Assembly: GCF_001434835.1 (NCBI RefSeq)
Contig: NZ_AZDV01000003.1
Coordinates: forward strand, 62,001 to 126,000
DNA length: 64,000 nucleotides
Reading direction: 5' to 3'
Source of the DNA: Levilactobacillus acidifarinae DSM 19394 = JCM 15949
Lineage (GTDB): Bacteria; Bacillota; Bacilli; Lactobacillales; Lactobacillaceae
The notes under the pieces are model-generated. The model ran no database searches. It saw only the letters and a program-made list of their open reading frames with translations, and was not told the origin of the DNA. This document shows, piece by piece, positions 7,905-17,626 of this stretch (the stretch's first letter is position 1; each line of letters starts with the position of its first letter). A program made the position numbers and the translations under genes.

Positions 7905-8024
7905 TTTCCGACGAACGCCTCGTCGGTTAGCATTTAATTCATTTTGCTGTTTCCGGAACTTTTCGAACGTGGCGTCCCGTTGTTTTTGGTTCTTGTGTGA
8001 ATTTTCGCGTTTCGTATACTTCAT
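7902..8024 (-). CDS. Small basic protein, 40 aa, unknown function
   Basis: A 40-codon frame starts with ATG at 8024, preceded by AGAGGGTG about 8 bases upstream, and ends in TAA overlapping a terminator hairpin. The product begins MKYTKRENSHKNQK and ends RRGVRRK: very rich in Lys, Arg, Asn and Gln, with no membrane segment. RBS, compact transcription unit and terminator support a real gene. Function unknown; small basic proteins of this type may bind nucleic acid or ribosomes, but that is speculation. Confidence 0.65.
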   Translation of the reverse strand: MKYTKRENSHKNQKQRDATFEKFRKQQNELNANRRGVRRK

Positions 8025-8127
8025 GGTCGTCACCCTCTTCTCGCTTGTGTTATGAAAACACTATATAACGAAAAGTTAGGGAACGCAAGATTTTATGCTT
8101 AATTGACGGGGTTTCTTACCACCAACA

Positions 8128-8161
8128 AAGGAACCGTCCTCGAACACGAAGACGGTCCCTA
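8128..8161 (-). terminator. Terminator of the large LPQTN surface-protein gene
   Basis: Stem GGGACCGTC / GACGGTTCC followed by TTTGTT on the minus strand. Confidence 0.65.
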
Positions 8162-8190
8162 GTTTTTAACGATTTATTGCTCGGTTTCCG

Positions 8191-11100
8191 TTAGTTACGC
8201 TGACGCCGCCATGCCGTTAAACCAAATACTCCCAGTAACAAGCCTAACAAAGATAATCCCGTTGCTGATTGATCGTTGGTTTGGGGTAACGTCGCGTGCT
8301 TTCCAGACAGACCTGGTAATACGACCTGTTGCTTGCTCGTTGCGTTATTAGCGGTCATGTTCAAGACGGTCTTACCATGGCCTTGACCGGTGTTCGCCGT
8401 CTGAATCACGTTAGCTTGACCAGTTGTATACCGCCCCTGCGCGACCTTAGCAATTTGGTTAGTCGCGTGCTGGCCTGCGACTCGTTTGGACCCACGGGCG
8501 CCCGCCGCACCAAGTTTCTTAGACTTTGGCGTGGTCTTAGGGGTCGACTTAGTCTGCTTAGTCCGTTGCCCCGTCTTTGGTGCGGTAACGGCTGGCTCAG
8601 TCGGCACCACAGTGGTGGGTTCAACTGGCGTTGTCGGGGTCGTCACCGTGACGTTCGAGGCCGTTGGAACGGTTGGCGTCACTGGCGTCACTGGTGTCAC
8701 TGGTGTTACCGGTGTTACTGGCGTTACCGGCGTTGTCGTTCCACCCTGATCCCCCGTAGCTGGTTTAGCGGCATCTAGCAAGGCTTGTAAGGCCTTAGCC
8801 CGTTCAATCGGTACCTGTGCATCGGCCTGCGTTTGTGCCGCTTGCGCCGTCTTTAAGGCCGTTTGCGCTGCTAAAACCTTTTGGGTTGCCGCGGCTAATT
8901 CGGCAGCCGTCGTCGTCGCATTGGCTTTAGCCGCCGCTAATTCGGCTTCGGCGGCCTTCAGTGCCGCTAAAGCATCCTCGTAAGCCTTGGTCGCCGCGGC
9001 TAAAGTTTGCGTCTTAGCCGCTAAATCTTGAGCGTCCTGAGCCTGAATTTTTTGATCCGCCGCGAGCTTATCTTGGGCAGTCTTCAAGTCCCGATTAGTC
9101 TTGGTTAAAGCCTGTTGCGCTGCCGCAAGGGTCTGCGCGCTAGTCTGATAATCGGCTAACGTCGTCTTCAATTCGGCAAGTTTTGCTGTATCGGCCTTCG
9201 TCGTGGCCTGATCTTGGGCTAACTTAGCGGTTAACTGGTCCACCTGATCCGTTGCTGTAGCTAAGGCTTGCGTTGCCGTATCGGCGGCCTGCTGATCGGT
9301 GGTAACCTTTGCTTGAGCATCGGTGAGTGCTTGTTGAGCAGTGGCCGCAGCAGCCTGGTCAGTGGCTAAGGCGGTCTTCAAGGCATCAACTTTGGCCTGT
9401 TGCGTTGCGATATCATTGATGGCCTTCGTCTGTTGAGCTTGGTCGGTATCGAGTTGAGCTTGTTGGGTCTTCAACTGTGTTGCGAGTTGAGTTGCTTCGG
9501 CCGTCACTTGATCGACCTTTTCTTGGGCGCCAGCCAACTTCTGCTCTAACTCGGCCCCGTCATTGATCGTACCTTGGGCCGTGGCTAAGATCCGTTGGGT
9601 ATTCGCTTCAGCCACACTTAACTTCCGATAATTAGGATCCTGATAATTCTCCGTAACTCCCGGCGTTGGGGTCCCATCTAAAGACATTACATCTTTATTG
9701 AACTTAGATGCTGGCAAAATGTACGCGGGTGTATCCGTCACAATTTCAAAGTGGTCCTGCCCCAATTTGTCAAAACTCGTTCCCAAGTAACTTGCCGCCG
9801 TTGGCGCGTACTGGCCCGCTAAGGCTAGGGCGTGGCCAAACGAGGAACTTTGATCTTGAAGCATCATATCCCGAATCGTGTTGTAAACAGCTTCCTTTAA
9901 TTGATCCATGTTGCCGGCGATTTTCCCGGTACTATCCGGTGTAATGGTCAAGTAGCCGTTCCCCAGGCTTTCGTAGTAATTACCGGTTGCATTGAGCCCG
10001 TACTTATCCTCACCAGCAACCTTAGTAATCGCCGCAACATCGTGCGCCTTTTCCTTGTTTAGATCCCAATTGTCCTGGCTGTATTGCTTGGCAATATCGT
10101 TAGCAAAGTCTACCGCCCCTTGCGTCACGGCCGTTGCTGTATTTCCCAGAGCCGTCCGAATCTGGTTGACCATGTCCGCCGTGAACATCGATAGTTCATT
10201 ACGTTGTTGGCCGGTTAACTTCGTCAGGTCAGAAAAAGTGAGCTTCTGGTCCACACTATTACCGTGGTAAGTATTTCCGGTAACTGTCTGGGTAAGTGCC
10301 GGCGTACCGGCCGTGATGGCTGCGGTGACCGCGGCTTGGTCTGCGGCCAGCTCGGTTGCCGAAACGGTACCCGCTTGATTAGCATTCTTGGCGTTATCTA
10401 AAGCGACCTTGTTCATCGCCGTCGCAATGTTGGCCAAGGCTTCCTTATATCCCGTAGGCAAGGTAATCGTGTTCGCCACCGGCGTATTTTTCAAACTATT
10501 ATACCGGTCAATCTGTGCTTCGTTCACGTCGGCTGCAATTTGCGCAATTTGTTTATCGCTTAAGGCTTGGGTAACTGCCGCCGCCGCGGTCTTAGCTTGT
10601 TCCAAAGCCGTTTGCGCGGCAACTAGGTCGGCATTTTTCGTCTTAATCGCGTCTTGGGTGGTGTTAACCGCCGCACTATCCGCGTTCACTGCCTCTCCGG
10701 CCGTTTTTTCAGTCGTTTGGGCGTCCTTTAATGCCGCCTGTTGGGTCGTTAAGTTGGTGTTATCCTGAGTGACCTGTCCGTTAGCCTGGTCGACCTTATC
10801 TTGAGCCGATTTAACGGAATTCTGATCATCCTTGACCGTTTTGTCCGCAGTTGTTACGGCAGTTTGTGCGGCCGTTTGATTGGCCTTGGCCTGGTCAATC
10901 GCTGTTTGGTCGGTCGTTTCAGCTTGCTTATCTTGATCAACCTTAGTGGTGGTTTGGTCAATTTGGTCTTTAGTGGCTTGCACGTTTGCTGGCGTCGCAT
11001 TCGTTGCCGCATTCGTTGCTTGATTATAAGCATCTTGAGCGGTTTGTTGAGTCTTCGTGGCCGCATCAACGGCAGCTTGATCAGTTGTCACCACACCGTC

Positions 11101-11514
11101 TTGAGTGACGGCCGTTTTTTCGGCTAGATCCTTAGCCGTTTGTGCCGCTTGTTGGGCTTGACTAGTTTGGGTGACCAGTTTTTGAGCCGCATCCACCTTA
11201 GCTTGAGTGGCCGCTTGGATCTGGGCTGCGGTTTGTTGTTGGGTCGTCGCCGTAGCCTGTTGAGTTTGCGCCACCGTTGCCGTTGATTGGGCGGTAGTGG
11301 TCGTTTGCCCGGCTTTAGCCGCATTATCCTTTGCCGCAACCACGTTAGGCGCTTTTTCGACCTGTTCAGCTAACGTATCCTGCGTTGCCTTTTCCCCGGT
11401 TGGCGTGGTGCTCGTTACGGTTGAAGTGGTATCAGCATGCGCTGCCTGTCCGCTCAATGCTAGCACCCCTGCGACTGTTGCAACCCCTGCTACAATCTGT
11501 TTCACTTTTGTCAT
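8191..11514 (-). CDS. Large LPQTN-anchored surface protein, SEC10/PgrA-like, coiled coil
   Basis: About 1107 residues from the ATG at 11514, chosen because GGGAGG lies just upstream and the signal peptide (MTKVKQ...AAHA) starts there; a further upstream in-frame ATG lacks this context. After the signal come two long Ala/Gln/Thr/Lys coiled-coil blocks flanking a globular region (about residues 340-640; contains LTFSDLTKLTGQQRNELSMF and SSFGHALALAGQY) that resembles SEC10/PgrA surface-exclusion/adhesion proteins. A TPV repeat and a basic spacer precede LPQTN (about 1076), a hydrophobic helix and RRQRN. Sortase should link it to peptidoglycan. Role probably adhesion or cell contact; inferred only from family. 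Confidence 0.85.
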   Translation of the reverse strand: MTKVKQIVAGVATVAGVLALSGQAAHADTTSTVTSTTPTGEKATQDTLAEQVEKAPNVVAAKDNAAKAGQTTTTAQSTATVAQTQQATATTQQQTAAQIQAATQAKVDAAQKLVTQTSQAQQAAQTAKDLAEKTAVTQDGVVTTDQAAVDAATKTQQTAQDAYNQATNAATNATPANVQATKDQIDQTTTKVDQDKQAETTDQTAIDQAKANQTAAQTAVTTADKTVKDDQNSVKSAQDKVDQANGQVTQDNTNLTTQQAALKDAQTTEKTAGEAVNADSAAVNTTQDAIKTKNADLVAAQTALEQAKTAAAAVTQALSDKQIAQIAADVNEAQIDRYNSLKNTPVANTITLPTGYKEALANIATAMNKVALDNAKNANQAGTVSATELAADQAAVTAAITAGTPALTQTVTGNTYHGNSVDQKLTFSDLTKLTGQQRNELSMFTADMVNQIRTALGNTATAVTQGAVDFANDIAKQYSQDNWDLNKEKAHDVAAITKVAGEDKYGLNATGNYYESLGNGYLTITPDSTGKIAGNMDQLKEAVYNTIRDMMLQDQSSSFGHALALAGQYAPTAASYLGTSFDKLGQDHFEIVTDTPAYILPASKFNKDVMSLDGTPTPGVTENYQDPNYRKLSVAEANTQRILATAQGTINDGAELEQKLAGAQEKVDQVTAEATQLATQLKTQQAQLDTDQAQQTKAINDIATQQAKVDALKTALATDQAAAATAQQALTDAQAKVTTDQQAADTATQALATATDQVDQLTAKLAQDQATTKADTAKLAELKTTLADYQTSAQTLAAAQQALTKTNRDLKTAQDKLAADQKIQAQDAQDLAAKTQTLAAATKAYEDALAALKAAEAELAAAKANATTTAAELAAATQKVLAAQTALKTAQAAQTQADAQVPIERAKALQALLDAAKPATGDQGGTTTPVTPVTPVTPVTPVTPVTPTVPTASNVTVTTPTTPVEPTTVVPTEPAVTAPKTGQRTKQTKSTPKTTPKSKKLGAAGARGSKRVAGQHATNQIAKVAQGRYTTGQANVIQTANTGQGHGKTVLNMTANNATSKQQVVLPGLSGKHATLPQTNDQSATGLSLLGLLLGVFGLTAWRRQRN
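8675..8728 (-). repeat. Six tandem 9-bp repeats encoding (TPV)n
   Basis: Six copies of GGYGTYACY in a row encode Thr-Pro-Val repeats of the wall-spanning stalk just before the sorting region. Third-position differences between copies suggest the array is not freshly expanded, but length variation between strains is expected. Confidence 0.8.
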
Positions 11515-11584
11515 CTGTTTTTCCTCCCGCATTCTGACACCGAAATTAACCCCACTGATGCTGATAAATGGCAAAGATAACTAA

Positions 11585-11920
11585 CCAAAATAATTAATCT
11601 CGGTATGTACTTCATTACAATCATCATTATAGTATTAATTTAGTTACATTTATAGATATTTGTTACATATTTTTTAATATCAATATTTAACGACAATCAT
11701 CCATTACGCCCTATCCCTAGTATTATCGGGATTTAGTGGGTCATTATATTAATTTTAAATTTATAAACGTTTTTTGGTATAAGGGAATTAAGATTTATAA
11801 CCAGTACAAAAAGTGCTATATTGACCCATCATTTACCGCTAAGAGTTGGATTAAATTAATTACTGCAGAACTTATCATCAATTCAAACTATAAACAGCTA
11901 TTCAGAAAAAACAGCCATAG
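11585..11920. other. AT-rich intergenic region upstream of the surface-protein gene
   Basis: About 335 bases clearly richer in A+T than the surrounding genes. A minus-strand TATAAT (11626-11631) could be the surface-protein promoter with a leader of about 105 bases, but no good -35 is visible. An 83-codon plus-strand frame here looks spurious. Nothing else recognisable. Confidence 0.5.
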
Positions 11921-11950
11921 AAAAAGGACCATGCCGCCTCGGCATGGTCC
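11921..11950 (-). terminator. glmS terminator
   Basis: Ten-base stem GGACCATGCC / GGCATGGTCC with 5-nt loop and TTTTT on the minus strand. Confidence 0.85.
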
Positions 11951-11973
11951 TTCGATACAATGTTTAGTTAGAG

Positions 11974-13788
11974 TTATTCTACCGTGACACTCTTAGCCAG
12001 GTTCCGTGGCTTATCGACATCCAGGCCCTTGTTCAGACTGGTGTAGTAGGCCAACAGTTGGGCTGGCACGACCGTCAACAATGGCATCAACATTTCGTCA
12101 ACGTCTGGTAAGACCAGCGTATCGCCGTCAATCGCCAAACCTTCACGCACGATCGTCATCGTTTTAGCGCCCCGAGCCATGGTTTCTTGCAAGTTACTGC
12201 GCGTTAAGCCCGCCGTCTTCGCTTGCGTAATGAACCCAATCACCGGCGTGTCCTTTTCGATTAAGGCAATCGTTCCGTGCTTTAATTCACCGGAAGCAAA
12301 TCCTTCAGCTTGCACGTAAGAGATTTCCTTTAACTTCAACGCCGCTTCCAACGAAACCGCGTGGTCGATTCCCCGGCCAATGTAGAAGGCCCGGTTAGAC
12401 TTCATCAGGTAGTTGTTGGCCAGGTCTTCAATCTTGGCCTTTTCGTCGACGATGGCTTGCATCCCCGTTGCGACCAACCCTAACTGCTGACGAATGTTGA
12501 AGTTTTGGGCCACGATTTGCCCGTTCACTTCACCCAGTGCCTTAGCTAAGATGGCTTCCAACGCGATTTGGGCGGTGTAGGCCTTAGTTGACGCCACGGC
12601 GATTTCTGGACCGGCGTGCAACAACAAGGTGTAGCTGGCTTCACGGGATAACGTGGAGTTTTGCACGTTGGTGATGGTCAGACTCGGGTAACCCGCATCG
12701 TTAACGTTAACCAAGACTTCCCGACTATCGGCCGTTTCACCGGATTGCGTCAGGAAGATAAAGAACGGCTTGTCGGCTAACATCGGTTGTTCGTAAGCAA
12801 ATTCGGAGGAAACGTGAACTTCCGTTGGGATGTGCGCTAAGCGTTCGAATAATCGCTTACCAACTAACCCAGCATGGTAGCTAGTTCCGGCCCCGATGAT
12901 GTATAAGCGATCAGCAGCTTGCATGGCCTTAATCAGCTTGTCATCAATTTGGGGTTCGCCGTGTTCGGACAAGTAGGTTTGGGCTAACTTCCGCATCACG
13001 TTTGGTTGTTCGTCGACTTCCTTCAACATGTAGAACGGGTAAGTCCCCTTGTCGGTTTCGTCGGCGTTCATGTCCACGTGGTAGGTCTTCCGTTCCACGG
13101 GATTACCATCGGCGTCTTGAATCTTCACGTCGTTTGGCGTTACCGTGACCACTTCGCCATCCATGATTTCCAAGAAATCATGAGTTTCCCGTAACATCGC
13201 CATGGCATCGGAGCAGACCACGTTAAAGCCGTCCGCCACACCAACCAGCAGTGGGCTCTTGTTCTTAGCAACAAATAACGTGTCGGGTTGTTCGCGGTCC
13301 ATCAATAAGAAGGCGTACGACCCCTTCAACAGGCTCAAGGCCTTCAAGAAGGCGGACTTCGCGTCCAAGTTGTCTTCTACGGCGAACTTGTCGATCAATT
13401 GAACAACTACTTCGGTATCCGTTTGGCTCCGGAAAGGCACGTCACTCAAGTATTGCGCCTTAATTTCCTGGAAGTTGTCAATCACACCGTTGTGGACCAG
13501 GTAGAACCGGTCGTCGTTAGAAAAGTGTGGGTGCGCGTTATCCACGCTGACAACCCCATGAGTGGCCCAACGCGTGTGCCCGATCCCGGTTGACCCGTGA
13601 ACGTCCGGCGTGATTTTTTCCCGTAATTGGGAAATCCGGCCCTTGGTCTTAACCAGATAGTCGTTGCCCTTCTGGTCGTTAACGTAAATTCCGGCTGAAT
13701 CGTACCCCCGGTATTCCAACTTTTGAAGTCCTTCAACTAGGATTTTAACGGCATTATCGTTGCCCGTGACACCAACAATTCCACACAT
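11974..13788 (-). CDS. glmS: Glutamine--fructose-6-phosphate aminotransferase (isomerizing)
   Basis: Makes glucosamine-6-phosphate from fructose-6-phosphate and glutamine, the first step to UDP-GlcNAc. The start at 13788 (604 residues) is set by chemistry: MCGIVGVTG places the nucleophilic Cys at position 2, and AAAAGGAAG lies upstream; a longer in-frame start would bury it. Class-II glutaminase domain about 1-220, then two SIS sugar-isomerase domains (about 285-600) with the C-terminal DKPRNLAKSVTVE signature. No glmS ribozyme is seen in the leader; instead dre-like boxes lie at the promoter. Confidence 0.96.
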   Translation of the reverse strand: MCGIVGVTGNDNAVKILVEGLQKLEYRGYDSAGIYVNDQKGNDYLVKTKGRISQLREKITPDVHGSTGIGHTRWATHGVVSVDNAHPHFSNDDRFYLVHNGVIDNFQEIKAQYLSDVPFRSQTDTEVVVQLIDKFAVEDNLDAKSAFLKALSLLKGSYAFLLMDREQPDTLFVAKNKSPLLVGVADGFNVVCSDAMAMLRETHDFLEIMDGEVVTVTPNDVKIQDADGNPVERKTYHVDMNADETDKGTYPFYMLKEVDEQPNVMRKLAQTYLSEHGEPQIDDKLIKAMQAADRLYIIGAGTSYHAGLVGKRLFERLAHIPTEVHVSSEFAYEQPMLADKPFFIFLTQSGETADSREVLVNVNDAGYPSLTITNVQNSTLSREASYTLLLHAGPEIAVASTKAYTAQIALEAILAKALGEVNGQIVAQNFNIRQQLGLVATGMQAIVDEKAKIEDLANNYLMKSNRAFYIGRGIDHAVSLEAALKLKEISYVQAEGFASGELKHGTIALIEKDTPVIGFITQAKTAGLTRSNLQETMARGAKTMTIVREGLAIDGDTLVLPDVDEMLMPLLTVVPAQLLAYYTSLNKGLDVDKPRNLAKSVTVE

Positions 13789-13874
13789 AAATAATCTTCC
13801 TTTTCTTGAGAACGTGCTGAAAATCACGTCTCGATTAATTTTAATGTTGAAAATGAATGAGTTTTCTTGAAAAT

Positions 13875-13886
13875 TGGTATAGACTG
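13875..13886. promoter_or_regulatory. NagR/dre-like box in glmS leader
   Basis: TGGTATAGACTG matches the dre core TGGTATAGACCA at 10 of 12 positions and shares TGGTATAG with the nagB box; it lies about 25-35 bases after the predicted start. A weaker relative (TGGTCTATCGCT, 13964-13975) lies upstream of the -35. Confidence 0.5.
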
Positions 13887-13918
13887 AAACATTTTGAAAA
13901 CTATTCTTGAATGACTAT

Positions 13919-13947
13919 ACTTTACTGCCTTCCTGCAGGGTTGTCAA
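13919..13947 (-). promoter_or_regulatory. glmS promoter
   Basis: Minus-strand TTGACA (13947-13942), 17-bp spacer, TAAAGT (13924-13919); predicted start near 13912 and a leader of about 124 nt. Confidence 0.7.
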
Positions 13948-14085
13948 TCTAAAAATCTCAAAATGGTCTATCGCTGTTTTAATATTTGATTAAGGTCGTA
14001 CAGTTCCTTTACGATTTAGTCGCTCATTCGCTGATTTACCGGGGATTTCCCGTTGAACGACCTGTCATCGCTAGGTCAGGTCAGT

Positions 14086-14116
14086 AAAAAAAGCCGTTGC
14101 CAGAAACAACGACTTT
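14086..14116 (-). terminator. glmM (cda operon) terminator
   Basis: Stem AAGTCGTTG / CAACGGCTT with seven Ts on the minus strand. Confidence 0.85.
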
Positions 14117-14131
14117 TCTATTTACTTTCAA

Positions 14132-15490
14132 TTATTCTTTAACGCCCACTTCGGCCCGGACCACGTCGGCAATCCGTTCCACGTAGGTGGCCACGATTTC
14201 CTTAGTTGGAGCTTCAGCCATGACCCGCAGCAGCGGTTCCGTCCCGGAAGGCCGAACCAGCACACGACCGTCGCCGTTCATTTCCTTTTCAACGGTGGCA
14301 ATCATGGCTTTCACTTGGGGGTTCTCCATCGCGGCTTGCTTATCGGCAACCCGGATGTTCACCAGTTTTTGTGGATAAGTCGTGACGTCGGCAGCTAGTT
14401 CGGACAGCTTCTTACCACTGGCTTTCAAGATGTGCAACAGTTGTAAGCTGGTCAACAAGCCATCACCGGTGGTGTTGAAGTCCAAGAAGACGATGTGACC
14501 AGACTGTTCGCCTCCCAGGTTGTACCCGGACTTGAGCATTTCTTCGACCACGTACCGGTCACCGACCTTGGTTTTTACGGACTTTAAGCCGTGCGCTTCC
14601 ATGGCCTTGTACATCCCCAGGTTACTCATGACCGTGGTCACGATGGTGTCCTTCTTCAGCCGACCGTGTTCGGCCATGTACTTCCCACAGATGTACATGA
14701 TCTTGTCGCCGTCCACGATATCACCGTTTTCGTCGACCGCGATACACCGGTCACCGTCACCGTCAAAGGCCAACCCAATCTGGGCGCCCTTTTCAACGAC
14801 AAACTTTTGCAGGTTTTCCGGATGGGTCGACCCAACTTGGTCGTTGATGTTGACCCCGTTAGGCTTCGTCGCAATCGTGTCAAAGTCTAAGTCGAAGTCG
14901 GCGTATAACCGTGAGACCAGACCACTAGTCGAGCCATTGGCGGCATCAACGGCGATGTGCAACCCGGCTAAATCGTCAGAAATGGTTTGTTCCAAAAATT
15001 GGATGTACTTCTGGCTACCTTCGGAGTAATCTTCAACCGTGCCTAACCCATCCGTTGACGGGCGGGGTTGGTCGTCGGTTGGGGAATCCAACAGGGCTTC
15101 AATCTCTTCTTCCATGTCGTCGGACAGCTTGTAGCCGTCGTTCCCAAAGTACTTGATCCCGTTGTATTCGGCGGGGTTATGCGAGGCCGTGATCATGACC
15201 CCGGCAGCGGCCCCCTGCGTCCGAACCAAGTAGGCCACGGCCGGCGTGGTGATGACGCCTAAACGTAAGACTTCGATGCCGACGGACAGCAGCCCAGCGA
15301 CCAAGGCGTTCTCCAGCAATTGACCGGAAATTCGTGTATCCCGGGCCACGAGCACTTGGGGATGCTTGTTTTCGCTATCGGCGTGTTGGGTCAACACGTA
15401 CCCACCATAACGCCCCACTTTAAACGCTAACTCTGGCGTTAACTCTTGATTCGCAACGCCTCGTACACCATCAGTTCCAAAGTATTTCAT
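14132..15490 (-). CDS. glmM: Phosphoglucosamine mutase
   Basis: Interconverts glucosamine-6- and glucosamine-1-phosphate for UDP-GlcNAc synthesis. From the ATG at 15490 ([11 protein letters not shown], preceded by GAGGAATT) the protein has 452 residues, the normal length. Active-site phosphoserine S103 is in TASHNP; the metal loop DGDGDR is near residue 240; the sugar-binding GGEQSGH and the C-terminal [12 protein letters not shown] phosphate motif are present. Last gene of cdaA-cdaR-glmM, the conserved arrangement that couples c-di-AMP synthesis to wall precursor supply; GlmM is known to inhibit CdaA in relatives. Confidence 0.96.
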   Translation of the reverse strand: MKYFGTDGVRGVANQELTPELAFKVGRYGGYVLTQHADSENKHPQVLVARDTRISGQLLENALVAGLLSVGIEVLRLGVITTPAVAYLVRTQGAAAGVMITASHNPAEYNGIKYFGNDGYKLSDDMEEEIEALLDSPTDDQPRPSTDGLGTVEDYSEGSQKYIQFLEQTISDDLAGLHIAVDAANGSTSGLVSRLYADFDLDFDTIATKPNGVNINDQVGSTHPENLQKFVVEKGAQIGLAFDGDGDRCIAVDENGDIVDGDKIMYICGKYMAEHGRLKKDTIVTTVMSNLGMYKAMEAHGLKSVKTKVGDRYVVEEMLKSGYNLGGEQSGHIVFLDFNTTGDGLLTSLQLLHILKASGKKLSELAADVTTYPQKLVNIRVADKQAAMENPQVKAMIATVEKEMNGDGRVLVRPSGTEPLLRVMAEAPTKEIVATYVERIADVVRAEVGVKE

Positions 15491-15528
15491 GACAGAATTC
15501 CTCATTTCTCAAATTTTTAAATGACAGA

Positions 15529-16491
15529 TTAATTAGCAGTGGCTTTAACCGTGACCCGAATGGTTGCCGGATCAAAGGCGGTGACTTGATTGTCGTTGGT
15601 GTCTAACGTCACGGTCTTAGTCGCCGTATTCTTGACGTCACTCACGTCGACATCCACCTGCGCCGTGCTCAGCGCTTTTAATTGCGCCGCACTTCCGAAG
15701 GCCTTCACCTTAGTCGTCGAACTGCTTAGTTTATACGTCGTCCCGGACGAGCCGTTCTTGGCGTTCAGCTTGACGTTGACCGTCTTACTGGCCCCCTTAG
15801 TGATGGGCAGGTTGACCGTGGTGGTCGACGGCGTCAAGATCACGTTAACCGTCTTCCCCTGCTTATCCAGGGCTTCAATCACGGCCTGACTATTCACGGT
15901 CTTCTTGGTATTTTGCGGGACGGAAAGTTGGGCAATCACCTGACTAACCCGTGAGATTTCGTTAGCCGCCCCGGTCGCCTTCACGTTGGTCACGTCGGTC
16001 GTGGGTTTCCCCGCGGTGTAGCCCGACGCAATATTTTGCTGGTTATAGCGCACCTTCACGGGGAAAGAGACCGTGCGCCGGGGCTCAATATCCACGGTGA
16101 TTTTCGCCGGGGATATTGACGACTCAATTTCGTGGTTGAGCCCCTCTTGGTGTAACGACACCTTGTGCTTCCCCGTTCCCAGATCACTTAACGAGGCGTA
16201 AACCTTGAAATTCTGGGTGTTGGCCGTGGTGGTTACCAGCGCCAACGGCCCACGCAAGGTCACCTTAACCTTTTCGGGGTAGCCCGTCACAAAGTATTTA
16301 TTACTATTCACGTTTAATTGAAGGGGCACCGAAACCGTCATGGTCTTGGTGGCCGTCAACGACGTCTTGCCGGAATTGGTCGTCTGTTGATTACTCGAGG
16401 ACTGGGTATTGTTCACGTAAAAGAACAGCAAAATCGCTAGGATCAACGCCAAAATCCGGTAGATCCACGCCGTGTAGTGTTGATTTTTCAT
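15529..16491 (-). CDS. cdaR: CdaA regulatory protein, YbbR-domain
   Basis: Protein of 320 residues with one N-terminal membrane helix (about 8-26, ILALILAILLFFYV) and an extracytoplasmic part made of several YbbR repeats, as in CdaR, the membrane partner that modulates the diadenylate cyclase. Its ATG overlaps the cdaA stop codon in TAATG, indicating translational coupling, and glmM follows after about 38 bp. Confidence 0.9.
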   Translation of the reverse strand: MKNQHYTAWIYRILALILAILLFFYVNNTQSSSNQQTTNSGKTSLTATKTMTVSVPLQLNVNSNKYFVTGYPEKVKVTLRGPLALVTTTANTQNFKVYASLSDLGTGKHKVSLHQEGLNHEIESSISPAKITVDIEPRRTVSFPVKVRYNQQNIASGYTAGKPTTDVTNVKATGAANEISRVSQVIAQLSVPQNTKKTVNSQAVIEALDKQGKTVNVILTPSTTTVNLPITKGASKTVNVKLNAKNGSSGTTYKLSSSTTKVKAFGSAAQLKALSTAQVDVDVSDVKNTATKTVTLDTNDNQVTAFDPATIRVTVKATAN

Positions 16492-17339
16492 TAGCGGCGC
16501 CCCCTATGCAGACGTTTGTCGACCCAATCCAACGCCGTTTCTAAAATATTGTGGTTCGCAGCAGCTTCTTCGTTGACCAATTCGTGCTTCAAGAACTTCA
16601 GATAGTCCTCCTGGGTCAGCCCGCGCAACAGTTCGTTGTTCTTGGTAATGGAAACTTCCCCGGTCTCTTCCGAAATCACGATGGTTAACGCATCGGTGAC
16701 CTCAGAAATCCCAACGGCCGCCCGGTGCCGGGTCCCCAGTTCCTTAGGAATCAGGTTACTTTCCGACAACGGTAGGTAGGCCGCCGCCACCGCAATCCGA
16801 TTATTACGAATGATCACGGCCCCATCGTGCAAGGGGGTGTTCGGGATAAAGATGTTGATTAACAATTCACCGGTCAACTCGGCATCCAGTTTGATACCCG
16901 TTTCGATATAGTCTTCCAGCCCCGTGTCCTGTTGAATCGTCATTAACGCCCCGATTCGACGCTTGGACATGTACTGAATGGCTTTATCCAAACCCGCAAT
17001 CATCCGGTTAGCCGCTTCGTTTTCGTTCCGCATGCGTACAAATAACGAACCACGTCCCAGATGTTCCAACCCCCGGCGAATTTCGGGCTGGAAGATGATG
17101 ATGACCGCAATCACTCCCCAGTTGATCACCTGATCCATTAACCACGAAACCGTGTTGAGGCCAAAGTAACTACTAATTACCTTGACCACCAGAATCAAGA
17201 TGACGCCCCGGAAAAGTTGAATGGCCTTCGTTCCCCGTAACATGACGATCAGTTCGTAGATCACGAACCAGACCACCAGGATATCCAAAACGTTGACCAA
17301 ATTACCTAACGTTAGGAGATTTCCCCAGTTCAGGTTCAT
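16491..17339 (-). CDS. cdaA: Diadenylate cyclase CdaA
   Basis: Membrane-bound enzyme making cyclic di-AMP from two ATP. The 282-residue protein has three N-terminal membrane helices (about 15-35, 43-60, 68-84) and a DAC domain (about 105-245) with the catalytic DGA (172-174) and RHRAA (204-208) motifs intact. c-di-AMP controls potassium and osmolyte transport and wall homeostasis in Firmicutes. First gene of the cdaA-cdaR-glmM operon. Confidence 0.96.
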   Translation of the reverse strand: MNLNWGNLLTLGNLVNVLDILVVWFVIYELIVMLRGTKAIQLFRGVILILVVKVISSYFGLNTVSWLMDQVINWGVIAVIIIFQPEIRRGLEHLGRGSLFVRMRNENEAANRMIAGLDKAIQYMSKRRIGALMTIQQDTGLEDYIETGIKLDAELTGELLINIFIPNTPLHDGAVIIRNNRIAVAAAYLPLSESNLIPKELGTRHRAAVGISEVTDALTIVISEETGEVSITKNNELLRGLTQEDYLKFLKHELVNEEAAANHNILETALDWVDKRLHRGRR

Positions 17340-17626
17340 TTGACTTTCCCTCCAAATTGAATTCAGATTTTATTATATCACGCCCCTTGACCTTCCGCCG
17401 CAATTCCCCTCAATGTCCCCCAAAACTCGGTCAAATTTTAGAAATTCCAAGTGATTTCGCTTTCAAAAGTGCTTGTTCGGCCAATAAGTTTACAAAATTT
17501 ATTAAGGTCGACCGCAGTCTGTCAGTCCGCTCATAATTTTTGGTAAGATAGAAAGCATATTGTACTTCGACCGGCATAATTCGCTGTAAAATAGAGGTAA
17601 AGAATGAAAGGGTTGGGTGATGGCTT

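Noticed and set aside
10388-11584. Several plus-strand frames opposite the LPQTN surface protein
   Set aside because: They are shadows caused by the biased Ala/Gln/Thr codons of the real coiled-coil gene.
11736-11987. Plus-strand 83-codon frame downstream of glmS
   Set aside because: It runs through the glmS terminator into the glmS 3' end on the opposite strand, has no clear RBS and is AT-rich non-coding in character.
13789-14085. glmS ribozyme in the glmS leader
   Set aside because: No matching core or double-pseudoknot sequence is visible; a normal promoter and dre-like box explain the region better.
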